Source of the DNA: Streptomyces sp. NBC_00370
Lineage (GTDB): Bacteria > Actinomycetota > Actinomycetes > Streptomycetales > Streptomycetaceae
NCBI RefSeq assembly: GCF_036084755.1
Contig: NZ_CP107968.1
Coordinates: 7,510,001 to 7,574,000, forward strand
Length of the DNA stretch: 64,000 bases
Direction of reading: 5' to 3'
A program made the position numbers and the translations under genes. The notes below the pieces were generated by a model, which was not told where the DNA came from, searched no databases, and worked only from the letters and a program-made list of their open reading frames with translations. Numbering within the stretch: position 1 is the stretch's first letter; each line of letters begins with the position of its first letter. Positions 42,363 to 50,151 of the stretch are shown here, piece after piece.

Positions 42363-43640
42363 TCAAGGGTGGCCGGTCCGGCCGTGCAGCATGCGCAGCA
42401 GGTGGTCGAGGACGCGTCCGCCGCTGGCGCGAAGCCCGTCGTGCTCGTACTCGTTGGTCGCCCACAGCCGCAGGCCCCTGATGGTCTCGGCGGTCTGCAG
42501 CGAGTACGCGGCATCGACGTACATGTCGTCGAGGTAGACGGCGGCGGCCACGGGGACGTCGTTCGCGGCCAGGCGCCGGGGATCGTAGAGGTCGGGCCAG
42601 TCCGCGCGGGCGAACAGCGTTTCGGCCGCCTCGCGCAGGGGTGCGAGACAGGGCTGGTCGAAGTGGGACGGGTAGGTCATCTCGCCGGTGAACAGCATCG
42701 GGTCGTCCCCGGCCAACGCTCTGCGCGCGTCGAACTGGGGGAACTCGCCGCGCACCCGCTGAGCCGCCCAGTTCGTCGCGCCGGTGCCGCGCTGGGCGTA
42801 GGAGAGTTCATGCATGAGCGGGTTCAGCGGCAGTTGGATGTAGCTGAGGAAAGCCGCTGCGCGGTCGAGGAAGCCGTCGGACAGCTCCGCTCCGGCCCAG
42901 GCGTCTTCGAGAAGGTAGTGCAGCACGTCCGCGCCGTCGCTCATGCCGAGCATCAGCCCGAGCGACTGGAAGGCCTCGACGGTGAGCAAGGATCCGTCCG
43001 GCATGGGGGCCGGGCGCTCGATCAGGTGAGCGGCGATGCGGCGGACCGGGGCGGCGTCCTGCGGGTACCGGCGGTAGTACGCGGTGTTCTTGCGGTGCAC
43101 GCGCGGATAGGCGGCGCGGTAGACCTCGTCCGCGGTGACGCGCAAAGCGGGCAGACCGCCGGTGATGATCGCCTCGCGCAGGCCCTCGGGAGCGAACGAG
43201 AGGTAGGTGACGGTGCACATGCCGCCGAAGCTCTGGCCGAGCAACGACCACGGTTCGTCGCTCAGCTCGCGCCTGATCAGTTCGGCGTCGCGGACAATCG
43301 CGTCGGCGCGGAAATGGGTGAGGTAGTCGGCCTGCGCGGCGGGCCCGCCACGGGCCGGGAGCGTTTGACGGGTGATCGGACTGGAACGGCCCGTGCCGCG
43401 CTGGTCGAGCAGGAGGACGCGGTAGTCGTCAAGCGCGCGGTCCAGCCAGGAGTCCCGGCCGACCGGCCGCGGCGGCCGCATGCCGGGGCCGCCTTGCAGA
43501 AACAGCAGCCAGGGAAGCCGCTCGCGCTCGCGGCCGGTGGCCACGACCTCGCGAGCGTAGATCTCGATGTGCTCGCCGTCCGGACGGTCATGGTCGAGAG
43601 GGACGGAGAAGAGGTGATCGGTCAGCGTGAAACCGGGCAT
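42363..43640 (-). CDS. Alpha/beta hydrolase, proline iminopeptidase-like (S33)
   Basis: A 425-residue hydrolase. Features are LLFLQGGPGMRPPRP (oxyanion/HGGPG region), VLLLDQRGTGRSSP and the nucleophile elbow SLLGQSFGGMCTVTYLSFAPEGL. The C-terminal catalytic region includes ATNEYEHDGLRASG. The strong start is ATG 43640 with AAGGAG 6 bases upstream. The size and motifs match the actinomycete S33 group that releases N-terminal proline. The actual substrate could be another peptide or ester. It lies 76 bases downstream of the EamA gene, same strand. Confidence 0.88.
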   Translation of the reverse strand: MPGFTLTDHLFSVPLDHDRPDGEHIEIYAREVVATGRERERLPWLLFLQGGPGMRPPRPVGRDSWLDRALDDYRVLLLDQRGTGRSSPITRQTLPARGGPAAQADYLTHFRADAIVRDAELIRRELSDEPWSLLGQSFGGMCTVTYLSFAPEGLREAIITGGLPALRVTADEVYRAAYPRVHRKNTAYYRRYPQDAAPVRRIAAHLIERPAPMPDGSLLTVEAFQSLGLMLGMSDGADVLHYLLEDAWAGAELSDGFLDRAAAFLSYIQLPLNPLMHELSYAQRGTGATNWAAQRVRGEFPQFDARRALAGDDPMLFTGEMTYPSHFDQPCLAPLREAAETLFARADWPDLYDPRRLAANDVPVAAAVYLDDMYVDAAYSLQTAETIRGLRLWATNEYEHDGLRASGGRVLDHLLRMLHGRTGHP

Positions 43641-43716
43641 GGAAGGCTCCTTCGCAGGAATGGAGTGATCTTGATTCGGGCGCTGCTTTCGGTGTACGTC
43701 AAGCACCCTCGCGGCC

Positions 43717-44610
43717 TCAAGCGTGCCTCGGCTGCGCGAGGATACTGATGGCGTTGGCCGCGATGATCGCCGCGATACTCAACCAGGCCGCCACGTCGAG
43801 CTTCTGTCCCAGAGCGAACGCACCAACGGCCGCGGCGAGCACCGGGTTGACGCTCATGAACAACCCGAACGCCTCAGCGGGAACGCGGCGCAGCGTGAAC
43901 AGGTCCGCGAGGAACGGCACAGCGGAGGACAGGACGCCGGCCGCGACAGCCGCACCGAGCGCCCCGGCGGACGGCGTGTGGTGTACCGCGACGCCGGCTC
44001 CGACGGGCAGGAAGACCAAGGCGGACAGCACCGCTGCGGCGGCCGATCCCTGTGCCCCGGGGATGCGCTGCCCGACGGAACGGTTGAGAAGGATGTAACC
44101 GGCCCAGCCGGCAGCGGCGAGCAGACCGAGCCCCATGCCGAGGTAATCGGCGGTCGGGCGCGGGCGCATCAGCGCGACGACTCCCGCCACGGCGAGTACG
44201 GCGCAGCCCAGGTCCACGCGTCTGCGCGAGCCGGCCAGTGCGATCGTGAGGGGGCCGAGGAACTCCAGGGTCACCGCCAGGCCGAGACCGACCCGGTCGA
44301 TCGCGGTGTAGAGCGACAGGTTCGTCACACCGAAGTCGGCCGCGAGCAGCAGCACCAGCCCCCACTGGCGCCGTGTGAAGGACCGAAGGCGGGGCCGACC
44401 GAGGACGAGCAGCACCGCCGCCGCGACGTACTGGCGGACCGCGACGACGCCGACAGGGCCGAGCACCGGGAAGGCCAGCGACCCGATCGCGGCGCCGAGC
44501 TGGGTCGAAAGGCCGCTGGCGAGCATCGTGCAGACCCCGGCGATGGGCACGGAGCCGCGTTTCGTGGGCAGGACGGCGCGGCCTGCTGGGCGAGTGGGGG
44601 CTGCTTGCAT
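43717..44610 (-). CDS. EamA family (DMT) transporter
   Basis: A 297-residue protein with ten predicted membrane helices in two EamA halves (first half about 20-140, second about 150-290). It contains LASGLSTQLGAAIGSLAFPVLGPVGVVAVRQYVAA and LTAIDRVGLGLAVTLEFLGPLTIALAGSRR-like sequence, resembling RhtA-type exporters of amino acids such as threonine and homoserine. It is divergent from a LysR regulator, a common arrangement in which the LysR protein controls the exporter. Confidence 0.88.
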   Translation of the reverse strand: MQAAPTRPAGRAVLPTKRGSVPIAGVCTMLASGLSTQLGAAIGSLAFPVLGPVGVVAVRQYVAAAVLLVLGRPRLRSFTRRQWGLVLLLAADFGVTNLSLYTAIDRVGLGLAVTLEFLGPLTIALAGSRRRVDLGCAVLAVAGVVALMRPRPTADYLGMGLGLLAAAGWAGYILLNRSVGQRIPGAQGSAAAAVLSALVFLPVGAGVAVHHTPSAGALGAAVAAGVLSSAVPFLADLFTLRRVPAEAFGLFMSVNPVLAAAVGAFALGQKLDVAAWLSIAAIIAANAISILAQPRHA

Positions 44611-44636
44611 GCATCGATCCTGTGCCGCGCCGGACC

Positions 44637-44670
44637 ATGCGCAAAATGCATGGAGCCCGCCGACTATACG
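44637..44670. promoter_or_regulatory. LysR-type operator and -10 element of the lysR gene
   Basis: ATGCGCAAAATGCAT (44637-44651) fits the T-N11-A LysR-box rule with ATGC/GCAT arms. TATACG (44665-44670) is a near-consensus -10 only 8 bases before the LysR ATG, so the LysR mRNA is probably leaderless. Both lie in the 68-base gap between eamA-like and lysR-like genes. Confidence 0.5.
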
Positions 44671-44678
44671 ATTCGGTT

Positions 44679-45530
44679 ATGGATGTCGAGCTGCGTCAGT
44701 TGCGCTGCCTCATCGCGATCGTGGACGAGGGCACGTTCACCGACGCCGCGATCGCTCTGGGCGTCTCACAGGCTGCGGTCTCCCGCACACTCGCGGCGCT
44801 CGAGAAGCGCCTCGGCGTACGGCTGCTGCGACGTACGTCCCGTGAAACCTCGCCGACCGCGATCGGACTCCGCGTGGTGGCACACGCCCGGCGCGTGCTG
44901 ACCGAGGTCGACCACCTGGTGCAGGTGGCGACATCGGGCCACGTCGAACTGCGTGTCGGCCACCCCTGGTCGGCACTCGGCCGACTCACACCCGCCTTTC
45001 AACACCGGTGGCGGGAATCGCACCCGGAAACACAACTGCACCTGCTGCGCATCAACTCCCCGAGCGCCGGCCTGGCCGAGGGCACCGCGGACCTCGCGGT
45101 GATGCGCAGGCCGCTGGAGGACCGCCGCTTCGAGGGCGCCATCGTGGGCCTGGAAACACGCTGGTGCGCGATGGCCGCCTCCGACCCCCTGGGGCGGCGC
45201 CGCTCGGTGCGGCTGGCCGATCTCAGCAGCCGCGTCCTGCTCGTCGACCAACGCACCGGGTCGACCAACGCGGAATTGTGGCCCGCGGACGCGCGCCCCG
45301 CGACACAGGAGAGCCGCGACATCGACGACTGGCTCACGGTCATCGCCACCGGCCGCTGCGTGGGGGTTACCGCGCAATCCGTCGTTGACCAATATCCGAG
45401 GCCCGGCATCGTCTACCTGCCGGTACGCGACGCCGAACCGATCGCCGTACGACTGGTCTGGTGGCGCGACGACCCCCACCCGGCCACCCGCGCCGTACTT
45501 GAGCTTCTTACCGAGCTCTACCGCACATGA
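44679..45530 (+). CDS. LysR family transcriptional regulator
   Basis: A 283-residue regulator. The N-terminal winged helix-turn-helix is MDVELRQLRCLIAIVDEGTFTDAAIALGVSQAAVSRTLAALEKRLGVRLLRRTSRETSPTAIG (residues 1-60). The effector domain follows (VELRVGHPWSALGRLTPAFQHRW onwards), with ending segment VLLVDQRTGSTNAELWP. A short -10-to-start distance suggests leaderless translation. It probably regulates the divergent EamA-type exporter; the effector is unknown. Confidence 0.9.
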   Translation: MDVELRQLRCLIAIVDEGTFTDAAIALGVSQAAVSRTLAALEKRLGVRLLRRTSRETSPTAIGLRVVAHARRVLTEVDHLVQVATSGHVELRVGHPWSALGRLTPAFQHRWRESHPETQLHLLRINSPSAGLAEGTADLAVMRRPLEDRRFEGAIVGLETRWCAMAASDPLGRRRSVRLADLSSRVLLVDQRTGSTNAELWPADARPATQESRDIDDWLTVIATGRCVGVTAQSVVDQYPRPGIVYLPVRDAEPIAVRLVWWRDDPHPATRAVLELLTELYRT

Positions 45531-45629
45531 CCGGTCGAGTGTGTATCGAACATGGTCGTGCGGTAGAGCTGAGGCTGTTCGATCAAAGGTGTTGTTCGGA
45601 AGCGGAGCGGCCCCTAGGCTCGTTTGTCC

Positions 45630-46772
45630 ATGGGGACGGGAAGCTCCGACGGGGGTCGGCGGGGGTGGCGTGCAGCCCTGGCCTCGCTGATCGGGATCGC
45701 AGGACTGGTCGCTTTGGGTGCGCTGTTCGTCGTCGTGCCGGGCGTGGTGGTCGACCACGATCTCGCCGGGGTGGCGGTGGCCCCGCAGGATCGCCTGAGC
45801 GCGGTCAGCGACGTGCGTACCACGCTGTTGCAGGTGGTCGGTGGCCTTGTCGTACTCTTCGGCGCGTACGCCACCTGGCGGCAGTTGCGGGTCAGTCAGG
45901 AGGGACTGCGCGCCGCTCAACTGGGTTACGTCACCGACCGGTTCAGCCGGGCGGTCGACCAACTCGGCAGCGACAAGCCGGATGTGCGCATCGGCGGCCT
46001 GCACGCGCTGTGGCAGATCGGGGAGCAGTCCGCCCGGGACCGCGACGCCGTACTCTCGATCCAGGCCGCGTACCTGCGCACGCACTTGCCCTGGACGTCC
46101 ACGGGACCGGGATCAGCGGCGAACGTGTCCATCAACGATGTCGCGCCGTTGGAGACCCGTGCCGCGGACGCCCAGGTGGCGCTGACCGCTCTCGGCGTGC
46201 TGTGCCAGCATCCCCGCGACAATCCCTGGCTCAACCTCAGCTCCACCGACCTTCGGCGGGCCGACTGCGACGGGCTGTGGCTGCCCGAGATCAACTTTGA
46301 CCGCTCCTGCCTGGAGGCAGCGGGCTTCTACCACGCCAATTTGACGCAGTCGTCCCTGGTCTCGGCCAACCTGCGGCATGCCAACTTCACGACGGCGATC
46401 CTCCGCCGGGCTCGCTGCGTTCTGGCCGACCTGCGCGGCGCGAAACTGGTCAGTGCGGACCTGCGCGACACCGACTTCACCGAGACCAACCTGCGCGAGG
46501 CCAACCTTCGTAAGGCAGACGCCCGGGGCGCGGTCTTCCGCAACGCCGATCTCCGCATGGCCGACCTGCGCGGCACCGACCTGACTACGGCTGATCTTCT
46601 CCGGGTACGGCTGACCGACGCTCTTGCCAGCGAGCACACCCGCTGGCCGAGCGGCTTCGACCACGCGGGCGCCGGAGTCATCACCACCGACGACCCCGGC
46701 CCCGAGCCATCGCCTCTCCTTCAGCCTCCAACGATGTTCTGGCAAGTCCCGCCCCTGAGTTCCGCGCCGTAG
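45630..46772 (+). CDS. Membrane-anchored pentapeptide-repeat protein
   Basis: A 380-residue protein. Two membrane helices lie at the N-terminus (about 13-37 and 65-80). A linker carries YVTDRFSRAVDQLGSDKPDVRIGGLHALWQIGEQSARD. The second half (about residues 205-345) is a right-handed beta-helix of A(D/N)LxX pentapeptides (ANLRHANF, ADLRGAKL, SADLRDTDF, ANLRKADA, ADLRMADL, TTADLL). Similar proteins are widespread in actinomycetes with unknown roles, possibly scaffolding. The ATG at 45630 is used; a TTG at 45624 is the alternative. The last 30 residues look unstructured. Confidence 0.88.
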   Translation: MGTGSSDGGRRGWRAALASLIGIAGLVALGALFVVVPGVVVDHDLAGVAVAPQDRLSAVSDVRTTLLQVVGGLVVLFGAYATWRQLRVSQEGLRAAQLGYVTDRFSRAVDQLGSDKPDVRIGGLHALWQIGEQSARDRDAVLSIQAAYLRTHLPWTSTGPGSAANVSINDVAPLETRAADAQVALTALGVLCQHPRDNPWLNLSSTDLRRADCDGLWLPEINFDRSCLEAAGFYHANLTQSSLVSANLRHANFTTAILRRARCVLADLRGAKLVSADLRDTDFTETNLREANLRKADARGAVFRNADLRMADLRGTDLTTADLLRVRLTDALASEHTRWPSGFDHAGAGVITTDDPGPEPSPLLQPPTMFWQVPPLSSAP

Positions 46773-46791
46773 CTGTTCCGGGCGCCCGGAT

Positions 46792-49440
46792 TCAGGAGGG
46801 TAGGCTCCATTTCTGGTTGTTTGCTCCGTTGCAGTCCCAGATTTCGAGTTGGGTTCCGTCGGTGGTGGTGGCGTTGGGTACGTCGAGGCAGCGGCCGGAC
46901 TGGGGGTTGCGCACCGCGCCGGTGGAGGTGGTGTAGGTCCATTTCTGGTTGGTGCCGCCGTTGCAGTCCCAGAGTTCGACGAGGGTGCCGTTGGCGGATC
47001 CGCCGTTGCCGGTGACCTCGACGCATTTGCCCAGGATCCGCAGGGTGCCGTCGCCTGCCACGGTGACCTGCTGGGCGGGGGAGCTGTTGCAGCTCCAGAT
47101 CTGGATCTTGCTGCCGTTCGCCGTCGAAGCGGCGTTGTCATCCAGGCACTTGCCGCCGTTCGCCGACGTCACCGGACCGGTACGGCCCGCCGGCGGCCCG
47201 GGGGGCTTGGCGCCGCCGTCGCCGTTGTACGAGGGGGGTGCGGAGGAGGCCGCAGTGGCCCAATTGGTGTTGGCGGTGGTGCCGAGAGTGAGGTCGAGGG
47301 TGCCGCCACCGGTCGCGAACGACGCCGGCAGGTAGGCGTTGTTCCAGTTGGCGCCGTTGAGTGTGGCGCTCTGGACGTAAGGCGCGTTGTCAGCGGCCTG
47401 GGGGGCGTTGACGGTGATCGTCTTGCCATTGCCCAGGGTGACGCTGACCTTGGTGAACAGCGGACTGCCCAGCGCCAGGTCGGACGTACCGGGTGTCTCG
47501 GGGTAGAAACCCATGGCGGACCAGACGTACCAGGCGCTCATGGTGCCCAGGTCGTCGTTGCCGACCTTCCAGTTGGCCGGGTCGTTCGGCCACAGTTGGT
47601 CCTGGACCTTGCGGACGATCTGCTGGGTCTTCCACGGCTGCCCGATGTAGTCGTATTCCCAAGGCAGTTCGATCGAAGGTTCATTGCCCAGGTCGGCGTG
47701 CGAGCCGCCCGACCCGCCGAGGTCGGACAGCACGCTGTCGAGGTAGGTGGCCATCTTGGCGTTGCCGCCCATGGCGTCGGCCAGGCCGCGGATGTTGTGC
47801 GGCACCGCCCCGGTGTACTGCCAGGACGTGCCCTCGACGAACTGATCGCTGCTGGTGGGATTGAAGCCCGACGTCCAGGAGCCGTTCGTCTGCTTGGGCT
47901 GCATGAATCCGCTGGAGGTGTTGAAGACGTTGCGCCAGTCCTGGGCACGGTTGGCGAACTGACTCCGGGTGGTGGTGTCGCCGAGAGCGCCGGCGAAGGC
48001 GGAGGTGGCGAAGTCCTGTGCGCTGTATTCGAGCAGGGTCGCCACCGAGCCGTAGAAGTCCTTCGGATAGCTGCCGTCCGAGGGCAGATATCCGTACTTC
48101 GTCTGCAGGTCCAGGCCCATCCGGATCGGATTGCTGGTGGTGCCCTGCTTCACCATGGCGTTCTTGGCGGCGCTGGTGTCGAAGTCCCGTGCCCCGAAGG
48201 CGTAGTAGTCCGCCACGATCGCCGGCCCCGGATCGCCGTTCATGACCTGGGTCTCGGCCGAGTTCAGTGACCACTTGGGGAAGAAGCCGGCTTGCGCGTA
48301 GTCGTTGACCAGCGACTGGGCGCTGTCACTTGCCTGTTGTGGCGCGACCAGTGCCTCCAACTGCGCCTGGGTGCGGTAGATGTCCCAACCGGAGTAGGTG
48401 CCGTACTGAGCCTTCTGCCGGCCCGACACCGTGTGCACCTGATGGTCGAAGCCCCAGTACTTCCCGTCGCTGTCGCTGAGCAGGTTGGGGTGCAGCAGCG
48501 AGTGGTACAGCGAGGTGTAGAACACCTTCTGCTGGTCCGACGTGCCGCCGCTGATCGCGATCTTGCCCAGGACGCTGTTCCACGCGTTGTGCGCGGCGGT
48601 CCGGGTTCCGTTGAAGTCCCAACCGGCGTTTTCCGCAGCTCGGTTGGCGGTGGCGCCGGCGATCGAGACGTAGGACAGGCCGACCTTGGCCTGCACCACC
48701 CTGTTGCCGGTGGTGTTGAAGGTGACCGAATTCCCGCCGTTGAAGCTGCCGTTGCCGGTCATGGGCTGGTCGAAGACCATGTCGAAGTACGCGGTGTACG
48801 ACGGGGCGGAAGCGCAGAACAGCCCGGCGTCCACCGAGCCGCTGACCTCGGTGCTGCTCACCTTGGTGAAGTGCAGATTGGTGGCCTTGTCCGCGTTCAG
48901 TTTGAACAGCAGATTGGCCTGTGTGGTCGAAGGGAACGTGAAGCGCGCCATTCCGGAGCGGGCCGTGGTGGTGAGTTCCGTCTTCACGCCGTTGCCCAGG
49001 GTGACCGCATACGCTCCCGCGTCGGCCGACTCGCTGCTGTGCGAGAACGTCTGGGTGGCGGCGCCGTCCACGGTGCCGGTGGTCGGCAGCACGGGGATGT
49101 CGCCCATGGCGCCACAGCCCGGCCCGGACAGATGGTTGAGACTGAAGCCGGTGACAACGTTGTCAGAGTACGCGTAGTTACCGCCGGGCGGACGGGAGGA
49201 CGTGTCGGGGCTCCACGAGACCATGCCGAACGGAGTGTCGGCGCCGGGGAAGGTGTTTCCGGCGTTGGACGTGCCGAGCAGCGGATTGACCAGAGATGCT
49301 GGATCCGCCGCCGCCGCCGCGGCGGCGGTCGCGCTGCGCGAGGCGGGGGCGGTGACGGGCGTGTCGGCGTGAGCGGCGGTCGGGGCGGCGAGCCCCAGCA
49401 GCATCACGGAGAGGGCAAGTGGCAGGCGCCATCGTTTCAT
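46792..49440 (-). CDS. Secreted GH92 alpha-mannosidase with C-terminal ricin lectin
   Basis: An 882-residue exported enzyme. The signal peptide covers residues 1-25 (ends AAHADT). The GH92 catalytic region runs from about 47 (VNPLLGTSNAGNTFPGADTPFGMVSWSPDT) to 745. E536 in FVEGTSWQYTGAVPHN is the expected general acid, and D629/D630 in KVGNDDLGTMSAW are in the expected base position. GH92 enzymes are calcium-dependent exo-alpha-mannosidases. Residues 755-882 are a three-repeat ricin-type (CBM13) lectin; the first repeat ends QQV instead of QxW. Its 348-bp lectin DNA is nearly identical to that of the second GH92 gene. It is divergent from the GH59 operon. Confidence 0.93.
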   Translation of the reverse strand: MKRWRLPLALSVMLLGLAAPTAAHADTPVTAPASRSATAAAAAAADPASLVNPLLGTSNAGNTFPGADTPFGMVSWSPDTSSRPPGGNYAYSDNVVTGFSLNHLSGPGCGAMGDIPVLPTTGTVDGAATQTFSHSSESADAGAYAVTLGNGVKTELTTTARSGMARFTFPSTTQANLLFKLNADKATNLHFTKVSSTEVSGSVDAGLFCASAPSYTAYFDMVFDQPMTGNGSFNGGNSVTFNTTGNRVVQAKVGLSYVSIAGATANRAAENAGWDFNGTRTAAHNAWNSVLGKIAISGGTSDQQKVFYTSLYHSLLHPNLLSDSDGKYWGFDHQVHTVSGRQKAQYGTYSGWDIYRTQAQLEALVAPQQASDSAQSLVNDYAQAGFFPKWSLNSAETQVMNGDPGPAIVADYYAFGARDFDTSAAKNAMVKQGTTSNPIRMGLDLQTKYGYLPSDGSYPKDFYGSVATLLEYSAQDFATSAFAGALGDTTTRSQFANRAQDWRNVFNTSSGFMQPKQTNGSWTSGFNPTSSDQFVEGTSWQYTGAVPHNIRGLADAMGGNAKMATYLDSVLSDLGGSGGSHADLGNEPSIELPWEYDYIGQPWKTQQIVRKVQDQLWPNDPANWKVGNDDLGTMSAWYVWSAMGFYPETPGTSDLALGSPLFTKVSVTLGNGKTITVNAPQAADNAPYVQSATLNGANWNNAYLPASFATGGGTLDLTLGTTANTNWATAASSAPPSYNGDGGAKPPGPPAGRTGPVTSANGGKCLDDNAASTANGSKIQIWSCNSSPAQQVTVAGDGTLRILGKCVEVTGNGGSANGTLVELWDCNGGTNQKWTYTTSTGAVRNPQSGRCLDVPNATTTDGTQLEIWDCNGANNQKWSLPS
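46806..47153 (-). repeat. Left copy of 348-bp inverted repeat (lectin segment)
   Basis: The 348 bases encoding most of the GH92-A lectin are repeated in inverted orientation at 58241-58588 with three mismatches by direct comparison (two adjacent near 46915, one near 47046). Flanking DNA diverges abruptly on both sides. The repeats share the same reading frame. Confidence 0.95.
49152..49165. promoter_or_regulatory. Palindrome TGACAACGTTGTCA inside GH92 gene
   Basis: A perfect 14-bp palindrome with a central CG, the form of LacI-family operators, lies within codons of GH92-A about 280 bases from its start. The same 12-bp core (GACAACGTTGTC) recurs at 49936-49947 in the intergenic promoter region and at 51571-51582 in GH59. 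It is a possible downstream operator; chance from the Asp-Asn-Val-Val codons cannot be excluded. Confidence 0.35.
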
Positions 49441-49833
49441 CGTTGCGGCTCCAGGAACGGACAGCCACGGCTGTCACCGGACCGGTGGGGGTAAATCTCC
49501 AGAAGCAAAGGGCAGGCCCACGACGGTTGTCAACGGAACCGACCGAAATCGCAAAAGAATCAACAGCGTTTGATTCGGCTGCAGTTGACGAACGGAGGAC
49601 GGGCGGCCGTCGGCGCCGCAGGTTCCGGCGGATCCCGTCGGCAGCCCGGCCGCTCGGCTCGCGACCGCTGGTCAACCGGGACATGGGGAATGTGGGCGGC
49701 GAGCGCTGCCGGGTCTCCACCAGACACCGTGCGGACCGGAGTAGGTGCCGAGAGAAGCTCAGTGGGAGCGCAAACACCGATTCATCCCGTCGTGTCCGGG
49801 CCATTGACGCGGTCATGACTGATGGCTAGCTTC

Positions 49834-49847
49834 GGAGAGCGCTCTCC
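49834..49847. promoter_or_regulatory. LacI-type palindromic operator
   Basis: GGAGAGCGCTCTCC is perfectly palindromic and close to TGGGAGCGCTCCCA, the CebR operator class that controls sugar-hydrolase genes in streptomycetes. It is 305 bases before the GH59 start and 394 bases from the GH92-A start. No LacI-family gene is present in the window. Confidence 0.55.
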
Positions 49848-49935
49848 TCCGTCATCGGTGCGTCTTGCCGTATGTGACCGGTCTCCCGGGAGGCCCCATG
49901 AATGCTGCACGGAAGTCTCTGGACCGCGCCATCGC

Positions 49936-49947
49936 GACAACGTTGTC
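49936..49947. promoter_or_regulatory. Palindrome GACAACGTTGTC in promoter region
   Basis: A 12-bp perfect palindrome with a central CG, identical in core to palindromes at 49152 and 51571. It lies about 205 bases upstream of the GH59 start. The LacI-type form makes it a second candidate operator for the glycan operon. Confidence 0.45.
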
Positions 49948-50151
49948 ACACCCCGCTCCCGCGAATGATCTCCGGGTCGGCGTCGGCGACGGGTACGGGC
50001 GGATCCGCCAAAGGCCGGTGGACCGGCCGACCGGCGACCCCGTCCCGCGCCGACCGTCATGGTCGTTTCTGTTTCCTTGTCAGGGGCGTTGACTCGGAAA
50101 CGAACACGACTCCACACTGTGCGCGATTCCCTCGGTGAAAGGATGTCAGTG

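Larger units (their letters stand above)
49441..50151. other. 711-bp divergent intergenic region with two palindromes
   Basis: The region separates GH92-A (minus) and GH59 (plus) and holds no supported gene. It contains GGAGAGCGCTCTCC (49834-49847), a perfect 14-bp palindrome of the CebR/LacI operator type, and GACAACGTTGTC (49936-49947). The first 130 bases are unusually AT-rich for this genome. On the minus strand they include TTGACA (as GTTGACAACC near 49510-49530), usable as a -35 for GH92-A. Promoters for both transcripts must lie here. Confidence 0.6.
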